Assembly: GCA_024640305.1 (NCBI GenBank)
Contig: JAHEFG010000045.1
Span: 50,748-114,747 of the forward strand
DNA length: 64,000 nt
DNA from: Gammaproteobacteria bacterium
GTDB lineage: Bacteria; Pseudomonadota; Gammaproteobacteria; Steroidobacterales; Woeseiaceae
Reading direction: 5' to 3'
How positions within the stretch are numbered: position 1 is the first letter of the stretch; each line of letters starts with the position of its first letter. Below the pieces are notes generated by a model. It was not told where the DNA came from. It saw nothing but the letters and a program-made list of their open reading frames with translations, and did not search any database. Below, one piece after another: positions 9,690 to 18,821 of the stretch. The position numbers were made by a program, and so were the translations under genes.

Positions 9690-10892
9690 TCAGGCGCCGT
9701 TATCTTCTGTGTCAGGCGCTTTGCGCGCAGGCTTCGGCTGCTGCACAGCAAAGGCATACAAACTGCCCGAGTCGCTTTGCACAAACAGTCGATCGGCGAC
9801 AACGACGGGATCGTTTGAGATCGCCTTGCCACCGACTTTGAGGCGCGCAACCGGCTCGCCATCCACATTGCTGAAGAAATGCAGGTAACCGTCGAGATCA
9901 CCTACGGCCACTGTCGTATGGAATGACACCGGCAATGTGGGTTCGCGGCGCAGGAGCGAGTCCTGCCGCCAGACTTCATTACCGCTGCTTCGAGACAGCG
10001 CTACGAGCTCCCCCTCCTCGGTTACGGTGTAAACATTATTCCAGTCTGCGGAAACACCTTCGAACGACGACAATTCCCTTGTCCAGAGGATCTGACCTGA
10101 CTCGGACGCCATCGCAGCAAGGTTGCCCTGGTATCCGGCAGCGTACAGATCCTGGCCGACGACACTGATCAGGCCGTCGACGTCTGACAGGCGTTCAAGA
10201 TCCGAACGCCCGCTCGGCGGTGCCAGCAAAGCCTCCCAGACCACATCACCGGACGAGATATTCAAGGCCGCCAGCCGACCGTTGTCGAAACCGGCAAAAA
10301 CCGTTGAACCAATAACGGCCGGAGCTGCTGACCCCCGCATCGTCAGTAGCGGAGTCGACTGCTCGAATGTCCAGCGTTCGCTGCCATCAAAGGCCGACAA
10401 CGCATGCAGGCGATTGTCGATAGTCGCTGCTATCACGAGGTCGTCTTTTATTACGGGACGGGCAAGCGACTCACCGGTTAAATCGGCACGCCAGCGCTCG
10501 GCTCCAGTATCGGAATCAAGCGCAATAATTGCGCCATCTGAACCTACGACGACGACGAGGTTTTCACCAACCCCCGGACCCGCCGATAGCTCCAGGTCGA
10601 GCTTCGTTCGCCAATGCTCCTTTCCATTTGCCGGATTCAAGCCGACAACATTGCCGTCAATACTCGCCGCATAAATGCGAGCGCCGTCTCCGGCCGGCTG
10701 CAAAGCAACGCGCAGGAACTCGGCGTCACCACCAATGTTCGCACTCCAGACGCGCTTGATATTGACCTTGGTTTCGATTTTTGTGAGCTCTTTTGGTTCT
10801 AGCTCCTTGTCATCGTCACTTCCAAAAATGCTGCAAGCCGACAACACCAGTGCCGCCGTCAATAACCCTGCTGTGCGAAAAATTGGTTTCAC
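9690..10892 (-). CDS. bamB: Outer membrane assembly lipoprotein BamB
   Basis: A 400-residue lipoprotein with lipobox LSAC (Cys20) and an eight-bladed beta-propeller of PQQ-like repeats (recurring [16 protein letters not shown] type segments). It scaffolds the BAM complex that inserts beta-barrel proteins. The GTG start overlaps the yfgM stop by 4 bp (GTGA). The short acidic segment right after the lipobox ([10 protein letters not shown]) is usual. Confidence 0.95.
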   Translation of the reverse strand: MKPIFRTAGLLTAALVLSACSIFGSDDDKELEPKELTKIETKVNIKRVWSANIGGDAEFLRVALQPAGDGARIYAASIDGNVVGLNPANGKEHWRTKLDLELSAGPGVGENLVVVVGSDGAIIALDSDTGAERWRADLTGESLARPVIKDDLVIAATIDNRLHALSAFDGSERWTFEQSTPLLTMRGSAAPAVIGSTVFAGFDNGRLAALNISSGDVVWEALLAPPSGRSDLERLSDVDGLISVVGQDLYAAGYQGNLAAMASESGQILWTRELSSFEGVSADWNNVYTVTEEGELVALSRSSGNEVWRQDSLLRREPTLPVSFHTTVAVGDLDGYLHFFSNVDGEPVARLKVGGKAISNDPVVVADRLFVQSDSGSLYAFAVQQPKPARKAPDTEDNGA

Positions 10893-11596
10893 TCAGACTC
10901 TCCGCCCTCACCTTCAACAGCTGGTTCTGCCTGTTGTTCAGGCTCGGTGGCGGCCGGCGCCGGGGCAGGCGCGTCCGGTAGATCAACCAACTTCATCTGT
11001 ACCATGCCTCGGTTCACGGTTTGCGATGTATCGGCCAGGGCAGTGCGATATTCGTCGCCCGCTTCGTTAATTTCTCCGAGCGCAGCGTAGGCATCGCCCC
11101 GCATCTCAGCAAACAACCCAGCGAATGCGGCGTCATCCTGATTCGCCAGAAGATCAATGACTTCCTGTGGCTTGTCCTGATAGAGGAGGATTCGTGCGAG
11201 TCGCAATCTTCCAACTTGCTTTAGCGCCTTGTTGCCACGCATGAGCAGGAGTTCGTTCAAGACTTCTGCAGCATCCTGATCGCGATTCTTATCCATGTAG
11301 AGCTTCGCCATCGCGAGGTTCGACTGGGCCGCGTATGCCGTGTTCGCGTAATTGCTCGCAAGGTCATTAGCAACCGACTCGGCATTATCGAGGTCGCCGT
11401 CTGAGACATGAACCGTTAGTGATTCATACAGCACTGAAGCCTCAACCTGGGCCGCCAACTTACTGCTTTGATATTGGTTAAACCCGAACAGCAAACCAAC
11501 TGCAATGACCACACCGGCAATCACATAGCGGCCGTACTCGGCCCACCATGCACGCATCTCTTCGAGTTGTTCTTTTTCTGACTGTAAATCGTCCAC
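10889..11596 (-). CDS. yfgM: YfgM-family TPR protein, ancillary SecYEG partner
   Basis: A 235-residue protein with an N-terminal cytosolic stretch rich in E and W (EKEQLEEMRAWWAEYGRYV), one membrane span (IAGVVIAVGLLFGFNQY) and a periplasmic TPR-like domain. In E. coli YfgM binds SecYEG and PpiD and links translocation to periplasmic chaperones. GTG start, 3 bp after hisS. The C-terminus is a Pro/Ala/Glu tail (PAPAPAATEPEQQ) of no known role. Its position between hisS and bamB is the E. coli order. Confidence 0.92.
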   Translation of the reverse strand: MDDLQSEKEQLEEMRAWWAEYGRYVIAGVVIAVGLLFGFNQYQSSKLAAQVEASVLYESLTVHVSDGDLDNAESVANDLASNYANTAYAAQSNLAMAKLYMDKNRDQDAAEVLNELLLMRGNKALKQVGRLRLARILLYQDKPQEVIDLLANQDDAAFAGLFAEMRGDAYAALGEINEAGDEYRTALADTSQTVNRGMVQMKLVDLPDAPAPAPAATEPEQQAEPAVEGEGGESE

Positions 11597-11599
11597 GAA

Positions 11600-12871
11600 C
11601 TACGCCTTTCTTAATAATCCGGCCAGCGTCTCCGCCAGCGTTTCAAATGCAATACTGCTTTGATCCTCAGTACTGCGTAATGGTTTCAATCCAACGCACT
11701 TTTGTGCAATTTCCTGCTCGCCCAGAATTAATGCGTATTCGGCATTACTTTTGTCTGCGCGCTTCAGCTGCGACTTGAAGCTGCCGCCGCCAAGATTTAC
11801 TTCGACCCGAATGTCCGCGACTTTGTCCCGCAGTTCTTCGGCAATCGCAAACGCCTGTTCGAGCGCGCCGTCTCCGACCGCGACGATGTACACGTCGGCG
11901 TCAGTTGCTGGTGCCTTGCCACCGCAGGCTTCATACAGCGCAACGAAGCGCTCTATGCCCATCGCCCAGCCAATGGCGGGCGTCGCACGGCCACCAAGTT
12001 TTTCCACCAGACCGTCATAACGCCCCCCCGAACAGACTGCGCCCTGCGACCCCAGCGCATCTGTTACCCACTCGAACACTGTGCGGCTGTAGTAATCGAG
12101 CCCACGAACCAAACGCGGATTTACCGTATAAGCCACGCCGGCAGCGTCCAGCAAACTCCTAAGCTCCTGAAAATGCTTAGAAGATTCCTCGTCCAGGTAG
12201 TCGATCATAACCGGCGCAGCCTCGACGACCGCCTGCATTTCCGGGTTCTTGCTATCCAGTATTCGCAGCGGATTCTGCTCAAGCCGCCGAATACTATCCT
12301 CATCAAGCTGACTTTTCACGCTGGAAAAGTACTCAATCAGGATGTCGCGATACTGTGTGCGCGACTCAGCGGTGCCGAGGGAGTTAATTTCGAGCTTCAG
12401 TTTCGAAATACCAAGCGCCCGCCACATCCGGGCACACATGATAATGAGCTCTGCATCAATATCCGGCCCCTCGAAGCCCAGGGCCTCAACGTCAAACTGG
12501 TAAAACTGCCGATAACGGCCTTTTTGCGGCTTCTCGTAGCGGAACATCGGGCCAGTCGTCCAGAGTTTCTGCCGCTGGTTGTGCAACAAGCCATTCGTGA
12601 TACCGGCACGCACTACGCCCGCCGTTGCTTCCGGTCGTAAGGTCAGGCTCTCGTCGTTGCGGTCGAGAAAAGTGTACATCTCCTTCTCAACAATGTCGGT
12701 CACTTCACCGATCGAACGACGAAAGAGTTCGGTTCGCTCAAGCAGCGGCAAGCGAATCTCTGAGTATCCGTATGACTGGACGATGTCCCGCACTACCGTT
12801 TCAAGATAGCGCCACGTGCCGGATACGTCCGGCAGGATATCGTTCATTCCTCTGATTGCGGTCGGTTTCAC
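11600..12871 (-). CDS. hisS: Histidyl-tRNA synthetase
   Basis: A 423-residue class II synthetase that charges tRNA-His. Motif 1 is near residues 45-65. Motif 2 includes MFRYEKPQKGRYRQFYQFDVE, and the histidine-specific signatures are LVRGLDYYSRTVFEW and GGRYDGLVEKLGG. The C-terminal anticodon-binding domain follows. GTG start giving MKPTAIRGMNDILP, the normal N-terminus. The ispG gene that usually sits between rodZ and hisS is missing. Confidence 0.97.
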   Translation of the reverse strand: MKPTAIRGMNDILPDVSGTWRYLETVVRDIVQSYGYSEIRLPLLERTELFRRSIGEVTDIVEKEMYTFLDRNDESLTLRPEATAGVVRAGITNGLLHNQRQKLWTTGPMFRYEKPQKGRYRQFYQFDVEALGFEGPDIDAELIIMCARMWRALGISKLKLEINSLGTAESRTQYRDILIEYFSSVKSQLDEDSIRRLEQNPLRILDSKNPEMQAVVEAAPVMIDYLDEESSKHFQELRSLLDAAGVAYTVNPRLVRGLDYYSRTVFEWVTDALGSQGAVCSGGRYDGLVEKLGGRATPAIGWAMGIERFVALYEACGGKAPATDADVYIVAVGDGALEQAFAIAEELRDKVADIRVEVNLGGGSFKSQLKRADKSNAEYALILGEQEIAQKCVGLKPLRSTEDQSSIAFETLAETLAGLLRKA

Positions 12872-12880
12872 GGTCGTCTG

Positions 12881-13735
12881 TCAGGGGGCCATGATCGTCA
12901 GGCGCGCCGTGCGGCTGCCAGGATTTGACGGCGTGACAGTGTAAGCAGCGCCATCAACTCGAACGCGGACATTTTCGGTATTGCCAAATAACACGTCAAA
13001 GGGCGCTTGCCCGCTAAGCTCAACTGTTCGCCCGGAACGGCCCATATCGAAGAAGAGCCGCCGTCCTGTCGCATCGCTGATCTCGGTCCAGCAATCGCCT
13101 GTGAAGTTCAATGACAACAATACTGCACCATCGCCAAGAGCAGGTTGCTGGCTCGTATCTGCCGGCAGATTTTCGACTTCCGGCTCACTGGCAACCGGCG
13201 CTTCCTCGGCCGGTGTCGTAATCACCGACACAGTCTCCTGGCGAACAGGCAGTTCCTCTTCTGCCCGCTCGGGCATTGTTGGTGTTTCTACAGCAGGAGC
13301 GGAGCCGGGCGTTGTCTCCGACCGTGACGTAAACCAGAAATATGACGCAGTCGCGACAACAATTACGGCAATGACGGCGATCCATGGACCAGGCGATATT
13401 TCCTGGCTGGTTCGAGGCCTGCCGATAACGACCGGAGGAATTTCCGCCGTATGCGTCATGCGGTAGTAGTCGGTAAATACGTCATCGACGTCGACACCCA
13501 CGAGTTGTGCATATTTGCGAAGATGGCCCTTTGCGAAAACCGGCGCGCCGAGTACGTCAAATTCATTGCGCTCGAGCGCACGCACCTTGTGCTCGTCAAG
13601 GTGCAGCTCTTTTGCAACCTCGAGAACACTGATTTGTTGTTCGCGACGCGCCTCGGCCAACCGTTCGCCAGCAAGCGGCCCCGTGTTTTCGGGCTCTGTT
13701 GCCTCTTCTACCGGTTTGTCGTCTTCTTCGCTCAT
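12881..13735 (-). CDS. rodZ: Cytoskeletal/cell-shape protein RodZ
   Basis: A 284-residue bitopic protein. An N-terminal Xre-like helix-turn-helix (residues ~22-85, LAEARREQQISVLEVAKELHL) contacts MreB. A membrane span (WIAVIAVIVVATASYFWF) follows, then a Pro/Glu/Thr-rich periplasmic linker and a C-terminal DUF4115 domain with LSLNFTGDCWTEI. It couples MreB filaments to the elongasome. Lies 3 bp after pilF and 9 bp before hisS. Confidence 0.93.
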   Translation of the reverse strand: MSEEDDKPVEEATEPENTGPLAGERLAEARREQQISVLEVAKELHLDEHKVRALERNEFDVLGAPVFAKGHLRKYAQLVGVDVDDVFTDYYRMTHTAEIPPVVIGRPRTSQEISPGPWIAVIAVIVVATASYFWFTSRSETTPGSAPAVETPTMPERAEEELPVRQETVSVITTPAEEAPVASEPEVENLPADTSQQPALGDGAVLLSLNFTGDCWTEISDATGRRLFFDMGRSGRTVELSGQAPFDVLFGNTENVRVRVDGAAYTVTPSNPGSRTARLTIMAP

Positions 13736-13738
13736 AAC

Positions 13739-14506
13739 CTATCCGCTTTCCAGAATGCGCCGAGCTTCCGGTGATGCCGGAAACTCGCGCAGGAGTCGGT
13801 TTGAATATTCGGTTTTGGCGCGCTCATCTCCGAGCTTGTCTTCTATCTGGGCACCAAGGTACAGAACTCCTGCTGTTGGAATGTTGCCCCCCAAATAGCG
13901 TTGCAGGAAAGCGCGCGACGCAAGGTAATCACCCTGAGCGAACTTCAGCAGGCATAGCTGAATGAGCGCCTCACCATGGTTCGCCCGATACTCAAGCGCC
14001 TCGCGAAAGAATGCCTCGGCCCGCACCTGGTCCGGCTTCTGCATCATGCAGACACCCGCATTTGTCAGTGTGATCTCGGCATTGTCATTTTCCGTAATCT
14101 TCGCTGCAGTTGCGAAATGCTCGCCTGCTCCGTCAAAGTCGCCCTGGTTGCACAGAAAAACGGCATAGGCGTTCTGGACTTTGTAGTCTTTCGGCGAAAT
14201 TCGAACCGCTTGTTTGTAAGACTCGGTCGCGAGACGCAGATTCCCGATGGCTTCGTATGCCAGTGCCAGCGTGTAATGCGCTACAGCATTCTTGGGGTTG
14301 AGCTCGATCGAATACAGGAGCCGATCACGCGCCAGCTCGAAATTACCGTTACGGTAGTAACGGGCGCCCAGCTGATAATTAAGCTCCGCAGCATCGCTCT
14401 TGTCCGCGTCCGGCTTGACGCCGCCAGTGGTCGTAGTGGTTGAAACGCAGCCTGTCGCAAGCAGGCAAACCAGTAATCCGGCCAGTAATCTCTCGCTCAT
14501 ATTCAC
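13739..14506 (-). CDS. pilF: Type IV pilus biogenesis lipoprotein PilF/PilW (TPR)
   Basis: A 255-residue lipoprotein with lipobox LATGC (Cys20) followed by about six TPR repeats (for example [18 protein letters not shown] and [16 protein letters not shown]). In Pseudomonas PilF is the pilotin that assembles the PilQ secretin. The gene is usual between rlmN and rodZ in pilus-bearing gammaproteobacteria. The start is ambiguous: GTG 14506 overlaps the rlmN stop, while ATG 14500 gives a shorter signal peptide. Implies that the organism makes type IV pili. Confidence 0.9.
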   Translation of the reverse strand: MNMSERLLAGLLVCLLATGCVSTTTTTGGVKPDADKSDAAELNYQLGARYYRNGNFELARDRLLYSIELNPKNAVAHYTLALAYEAIGNLRLATESYKQAVRISPKDYKVQNAYAVFLCNQGDFDGAGEHFATAAKITENDNAEITLTNAGVCMMQKPDQVRAEAFFREALEYRANHGEALIQLCLLKFAQGDYLASRAFLQRYLGGNIPTAGVLYLGAQIEDKLGDERAKTEYSNRLLREFPASPEARRILESG

Positions 14507-15615
14507 GCTGTCGCCATCCTTTTGTTCTTTTCGCTCAATCTGTTCCGCACCCGGTCGCTCACTTTACCAGCCAATTGACCACAAGCAGCATCGATATCGT
14601 CACCGCGGGTCTTGCGCGTCGTTACTACGAGGCCGCGATCTCTCAGCCTGCTTTGAAATAGCCCGATCGTTTCGGCTGAGGAACGCGCAAAATCATTGCC
14701 ATCGAATGGATTGAACGGAATGAGATTCACTTTCGCCGGCTTGCCTTCAAGCAAAGCAAATAGCTCGTCAGCATGTTTTAGTGAGTCATTTATACCGTCA
14801 AGCATGACGTACTCAAATGTAACGAACCGGTTTGCGCGCTTTTCTGCGTATCGCCAGCAGGCATCGAGCAGGCTGGCAATCGGGTGCATCTTGTTAATCG
14901 GCACTAATTCGTCACGCAAATCATCGTTCGGCGCGTGCAACGATACCGCCAGCGCCACATTAAACTCGTCGCCAAGACGCTCCAGGTTTGGCACCAGCCC
15001 CGACGTACTTACTGTAACCCGCCGGCGTGACAAGCCGTACGCCAAATCGGAAGTCAATAAATCGAGGACCGGAACGACATTTCGATAGTTGGCCAGCGGC
15101 TCGCCCATACCCATGAACACGACATTCGTAATCGCAAAATCTGCGTCGTCGTTATCGCGACGCGGCAAGGTCTGATTAGCATGCCAGACCTGGCCGACTA
15201 TCTCGGCTTTGTTCAGGTTGCGGTTGAAACCCTGCGCACCCGTGGCGCAGAAAGCACAATCGAGCGCGCAACCAACCTGTGACGAAATACACAAAGTGCC
15301 GCGCCCGGCTTCCGGAATGTACACCGCTTCCACGGCCTGCCCTGAGCCGCTCTCGAACAACCACTTGATCGTGCCATCCGAAGAGTCGTGCTGCGACAGT
15401 ACCTTTGGCACATCGACCGTTGCCGTCTCTGCCAGGCGTTGCCGCAGCGACTTGGACAAGTCCGTCATCGCCTCAAAGTCGGTCACGCCTCGCTGATAGA
15501 TCCAGCGCATAAGCTGGCGAGCATGAAACGGCTTTTGCCCGAGCTCGACAAACAGCGCCTCCAGTTCGCCTTGCGGCAAACCCAGGAGATTCTTCTTTTT
15601 GGTCTCGCCCGGCAC
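14503..15615 (-). CDS. rlmN: Dual-specificity RNA methyltransferase RlmN
   Basis: A 370-residue radical SAM enzyme that methylates C2 of A2503 in 23S rRNA and of A37 in certain tRNAs. The 4Fe-4S motif is [15 protein letters not shown] contacts are in [10 protein letters not shown], and the second catalytic cysteine is in [14 protein letters not shown] start with AGAGG upstream. It follows ndk by 8 bp. Confidence 0.96.
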   Translation of the reverse strand: MPGETKKKNLLGLPQGELEALFVELGQKPFHARQLMRWIYQRGVTDFEAMTDLSKSLRQRLAETATVDVPKVLSQHDSSDGTIKWLFESGSGQAVEAVYIPEAGRGTLCISSQVGCALDCAFCATGAQGFNRNLNKAEIVGQVWHANQTLPRRDNDDADFAITNVVFMGMGEPLANYRNVVPVLDLLTSDLAYGLSRRRVTVSTSGLVPNLERLGDEFNVALAVSLHAPNDDLRDELVPINKMHPIASLLDACWRYAEKRANRFVTFEYVMLDGINDSLKHADELFALLEGKPAKVNLIPFNPFDGNDFARSSAETIGLFQSRLRDRGLVVTTRKTRGDDIDAACGQLAGKVSDRVRNRLSEKNKRMATA

Positions 15616-15623
15616 GATGCCTC

Positions 15624-16055
15624 TTAGCGCGTTCTCGGGCAGACGCCGTCGTCGCCAAAGAAAAAGGCGATTTCGACCGCGGCAGTTTCAGCTGCGTCTG
15701 AGCCGTGCACGATGTTTTCTTCGATGCTATCGGCAAAGTCGGCACGGATAGTGCCAGCTTCTGCATCCGCCGGGTTCGTCGCACCCATGATGTCGCGATT
15801 TTTTGCGACTGCATTCTCACCCTGAAGCGCCTGCACCATAACCGGACCCGATGTCATGTATGCGACAAGATCGTTGAAGAAGGGCCGCTCTTTGTGGACT
15901 GCGTAAAACCCTTGCGCCTGTTCGGTCGACAGGTGCAGCATTTTCGCAGCAACCACTTCCAGTCCTGCTTTCTCAAAGCGGCTGTAAATCTCGCCAATCA
16001 GGTTCTTTTGCACGCCATCAGGCTTAATGATGGAGAGCGTTTGCTCAACGGCCAT
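15624..16055 (-). CDS. ndk: Nucleoside diphosphate kinase
   Basis: A 143-residue enzyme that equalises NTP and dNTP pools through a phospho-histidine. The motifs [27 protein letters not shown] and [10 protein letters not shown] (active histidine) are all present. The length is typical. An AAAAGGAAAA ribosome-binding site precedes the ATG, and a candidate promoter lies in the 85-bp gap after iscA. Confidence 0.97.
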   Translation of the reverse strand: MAVEQTLSIIKPDGVQKNLIGEIYSRFEKAGLEVVAAKMLHLSTEQAQGFYAVHKERPFFNDLVAYMTSGPVMVQALQGENAVAKNRDIMGATNPADAEAGTIRADFADSIEENIVHGSDAAETAAVEIAFFFGDDGVCPRTR

Positions 16056-16077
16056 ACGGTTTTCCTTTTCTCAATGA

Positions 16078-16105
16078 ATTGTTGAAGATCGAGGCTCAGC
16101 GTCAA
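16078..16105 (-). promoter_or_regulatory. Candidate sigma70 promoter of ndk
   Basis: Minus-strand TTGACG (16105-16100) and AACAAT (16083-16078) with a 16-bp spacer, in the gap between iscA and ndk. The start point would fall about 16 nt before the ATG, just ahead of the purine-rich ribosome-binding site. It would separate ndk-rlmN-pilF-rodZ-hisS-yfgM-bamB-der from the isc genes. Confidence 0.45.
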
Positions 16106-16140
16106 ATCCGAGCCGGTAGACGTAAACGGTTAATTTTACT

Positions 16141-16464
16141 TCAGATGTTGAAGCTTTCGCCACAGCCGCATTCGCCTGTGACGTTCGGATTTCTAAAGCT
16201 GAAGGCCTCATTGAGGCCTTTTTTGACAAAGTCGACCTCGGTTCCGTCGATCAGGGCCAGCGCATCGGGGTCGACAACGACCTTGACGCCCTTGTCCTCG
16301 AATACGATGTCGGTTTCGCTCACCCGGTCGGCGTAATTGATGACGTAGGAATAGCCGGAACAGCCCGTTTGGGTGACGCCCAGCCGCAAACCAACGCATT
16401 CGCTCTTGGAATCGAGGTAACTGCGCACGCGCTCGGCAGCTGAATTTGTTAACGAAATTGCCAT
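16141..16464 (-). CDS. iscA: A-type iron-sulfur carrier IscA
   Basis: A 107-residue HesB/IscA-fold protein that carries Fe-S clusters or iron to apo-proteins. The three conserved cysteines are visible in QTGCSGYSY and GECGCGESF. Last of the trmJ-iscS-iscU-like-iscA group. HscB, HscA and ferredoxin, which normally follow in E. coli, are absent and replaced by ndk. Confidence 0.93.
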   Translation of the reverse strand: MAISLTNSAAERVRSYLDSKSECVGLRLGVTQTGCSGYSYVINYADRVSETDIVFEDKGVKVVVDPDALALIDGTEVDFVKKGLNEAFSFRNPNVTGECGCGESFNI

Positions 16465-16475
16465 GATCTGTCTAT

Positions 16476-16853
16476 TTAGGGTTCCTTGGGGGATAGCTTG
16501 ACGAGTTCCTGTGCCAGCAAGCGCACAGTATCCTCGATGACGAGTATACGTCCGGTCTTCTCCACGGGTACAGAAAGACTTTGCATAAGGCCGGATGTCG
16601 AGAAATCAAGCAGCTCTGCCACATTTCTACCCTCATAGTCCGCACAAAACGCCTCTGCGGCCGCGATGACATGCGGGCAGCCCCATGCCTGGAATCGAAG
16701 CGCCTCGATCCGGCCAGCCGCCAGCTGCGCCGAGAATGCAATCCGAACACCCTGATCCTCCAGCAGCGCGCCCGCAGCATCCGCCAGCTGCCCGGCGTGG
16801 ACTGGATCGGCAAACAGCGCACGCACTCGCGCGCTATAGGGATCAGCGCTCAT
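16476..16853 (-). CDS. IscU/NifU-N-like scaffold protein lacking most cluster ligands
   Basis: 125 residues that align with IscU over their whole length: RIEALRFQAWGCPHVIAA matches the IscU stretch around its second cysteine, and VEKTGRILVIEDTV matches the end of the fold. Only that one ligand cysteine (Cys59) remains. The first (in the IscU motif PACGD) is replaced in ALLEDQG and the third (in KIHCSxLAED) is replaced by G/R. The other cysteine, Cys70, is not a known ligand. Its start overlaps the iscS stop by 4 bp, so it is translationally coupled to the desulfurase. It may be a desulfurase partner or sulfur acceptor rather than a cluster scaffold. Confidence 0.8.
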   Translation of the reverse strand: MSADPYSARVRALFADPVHAGQLADAAGALLEDQGVRIAFSAQLAAGRIEALRFQAWGCPHVIAAAEAFCADYEGRNVAELLDFSTSGLMQSLSVPVEKTGRILVIEDTVRLLAQELVKLSPKEP

Positions 16854-18025
16854 GCGACGCCACCTGGCGCCAGATTGCGCAACCTGGCGACCGAACTGCG
16901 ATAACGATCGACAGCAATATCGATGTCACGCGCGCTGGTCGGGCGCCCAAAACTGAATCGAATTGCGCTCTGTGCGAGCGCATCGCTGGTTCCGAGTGCC
17001 CGCAGAACGTAAGAAGGCTCCTGGTTCTTCGAGTTACAGGCTGAACCGGTGGCGACACAAAGTGGTTCGAGGGCGAGCAGCAGACTCTCGCCTTCAACAT
17101 CTTTGATGCTGACATTCAGGATTCCGGGAAACGCGCACCCGATAGCGCCATTCGTCGATAGGCCAGGAATATCCTGGATCCCGGACCAGAGTCGGTCACG
17201 CATTGCGTTGAGGTGCTCGAGGTCGCGAAGCATGCGTGACTGTGCGATCGCTGCTGCCGTCCCAAAGCCGACAATTTGCTGCGCTGGTAGCGTTCCGGGC
17301 CTCAGTTTCCGTTGCTGGCCGCCACCGAATAACAGCGGATCAACATGAACACCGGCACGATCGGCGATATATAACGCGCCAATGCCTTTTGGCCCATAGA
17401 CCTTATGTGCCGTCATCGACATCATGTCGACGGGCAGTGCGGACAGATCGACAGGTATTTTGCCGACGGATTGCGCCGCATCCACGTGGAACAGAATGTC
17501 GCGATCGCGGCATATCGCGCCAATTTGCGCAATGTCCTGGATAACACCGGTTTCGTTATTGATGTGCATGATGGACACAAGCTGCGTGTCATCTCGCAAT
17601 GCCTCTTCAAATTTCGCCATATCAAGCAGGCCACTTGGCTCCGGATTGAGCCAGGTAATGCTGTAACCCTGTCGCTCCAACTCGGCAAACGTATCGGTTA
17701 CAGCTTTGTGCTCAGTGCGCATGGTTATGAGGTGACGGCCGCGTTTCTGCCGGTAGTGCGCGCCGCCGAGAATCGCGAGGTTATCGGACTCGGTGGCGCC
17801 CGATGTCCAGATCAGACGCGACGGATCCGTGTTCAGGAGTGCGGCGAGTTGCCCCGCCGCATGCGCGATAAATTTAACGCTCTGCCTGCCGGCAACGTGC
17901 GTTGATGATGGATTGGCATAGTTGCCATCGGCAGTCATCAGCGCCGTCATTGCCTCAACCACCCAGGGATCGACGGGCGTGGATGCAGCATAGTCGAGGT
18001 AAATAAGATCCACGTGCTCAGCCAT
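16850..18025 (-). CDS. iscS: Cysteine desulfurase, IscS type
   Basis: A PLP enzyme of 391 residues that releases sulfur from cysteine as a persulfide for Fe-S clusters and tRNA thiolation. The PLP lysine is in SMTAHKVYGPKGIG, and the mobile catalytic cysteine loop is VATGSACNSKNQEPSYVL. ATG 18025 is preferred, with AAGGA 9 bp upstream, although a start at 18034 is possible. The C-terminal tail that docks IscU in E. coli is shorter and different (RLRNLAPGGVA). The regulator iscR is absent from the usual place between trmJ and iscS. Confidence 0.92.
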   Translation of the reverse strand: MAEHVDLIYLDYAASTPVDPWVVEAMTALMTADGNYANPSSTHVAGRQSVKFIAHAAGQLAALLNTDPSRLIWTSGATESDNLAILGGAHYRQKRGRHLITMRTEHKAVTDTFAELERQGYSITWLNPEPSGLLDMAKFEEALRDDTQLVSIMHINNETGVIQDIAQIGAICRDRDILFHVDAAQSVGKIPVDLSALPVDMMSMTAHKVYGPKGIGALYIADRAGVHVDPLLFGGGQQRKLRPGTLPAQQIVGFGTAAAIAQSRMLRDLEHLNAMRDRLWSGIQDIPGLSTNGAIGCAFPGILNVSIKDVEGESLLLALEPLCVATGSACNSKNQEPSYVLRALGTSDALAQSAIRFSFGRPTSARDIDIAVDRYRSSVARLRNLAPGGVA

Positions 18026-18737
18026 CGGGCGCATCCTTTTTTTCTACCGCCGTCAAAATGCCGCGCAGTATGTTGACCTCGTTCTTGTCGGGGCGCGCGC
18101 GGATAAACAAGCGCCGCAACCGGCGCATGAGGTGTCGCGGGTTATCCGGATCAAGAAAGCCGGAGTCATTCAGCACCTGCTCAAGGTGGGCGTAAAAGTG
18201 CTCGAGCTCATCGCTGGTGGCAAGCGGCGCATCCGGCTCGTATTCCACGGATTTGGCGCCGACCTGGGCGGCCCGAATCTCGTAGGTCAGTACCTGGACC
18301 GCCATGGCCAGGTTCAAAGAGCTAAATGCCGGGTCGGTCGGAATAGTCAACAATGTATCGCAATGGTCGAGGTCGGAATTGCAGAGCCCGGACTTCTCGG
18401 GACCGAAGACCACAGCGACGGTGCCTCGGCGACTCTCCTCGATCAGCCTGGCGGCGCAGTCCTTTGGCTCCATGCACGGCCAATTGATCGATCTTGAACG
18501 CGCGCTGGCCCCGGCAACGTATACGCAGTCGCTAATTGCCTCCGCCAGCGTGCCCAAGACCTTCGCCTGCTCAAGCAGGTCATTGGCCCCGGATGCCCGT
18601 GCCGTGGCCTCCTCATGCGGAAAATGGAGTGGGTTCACCAGCGCCAGATCCGTCACTCCCATGTTTTTCATCGCCCGCGCACAGGCGCCGATATTACCCG
18701 GGTGTGTGGTTCCGACGAGGACGATACGTATCGACAT
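18018..18737 (-). CDS. trmJ: tRNA (cytidine/uridine-2'-O-)-methyltransferase TrmJ
   Basis: About 239 residues of the SPOUT family, which 2'-O-methylates position 32 of the tRNA anticodon loop. The N-terminus has IRIVLVGTTHPGNIGACARAM, and the trefoil knot has VFGPEKSGL and PTDPAFSSLNLAMAVQ, followed by the TrmJ C-terminal dimer helix region. ATG 18737 is chosen because the longer frame begins with TTG and gives only three extra residues. It overlaps iscS by 8 bp and is divergent from suhB, the same arrangement as in E. coli. Confidence 0.93.
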   Translation of the reverse strand: MSIRIVLVGTTHPGNIGACARAMKNMGVTDLALVNPLHFPHEEATARASGANDLLEQAKVLGTLAEAISDCVYVAGASARSRSINWPCMEPKDCAARLIEESRRGTVAVVFGPEKSGLCNSDLDHCDTLLTIPTDPAFSSLNLAMAVQVLTYEIRAAQVGAKSVEYEPDAPLATSDELEHFYAHLEQVLNDSGFLDPDNPRHLMRRLRRLFIRARPDKNEVNILRGILTAVEKKDAPDG

Positions 18738-18821
18738 GTGTGGCAATGCTTCCCTAAAGTTCGCTATTCTAGCGCCACGGCACGCTGTGGCCGAGTTCTT
18801 TCACACTGATGAGATCGTTAA

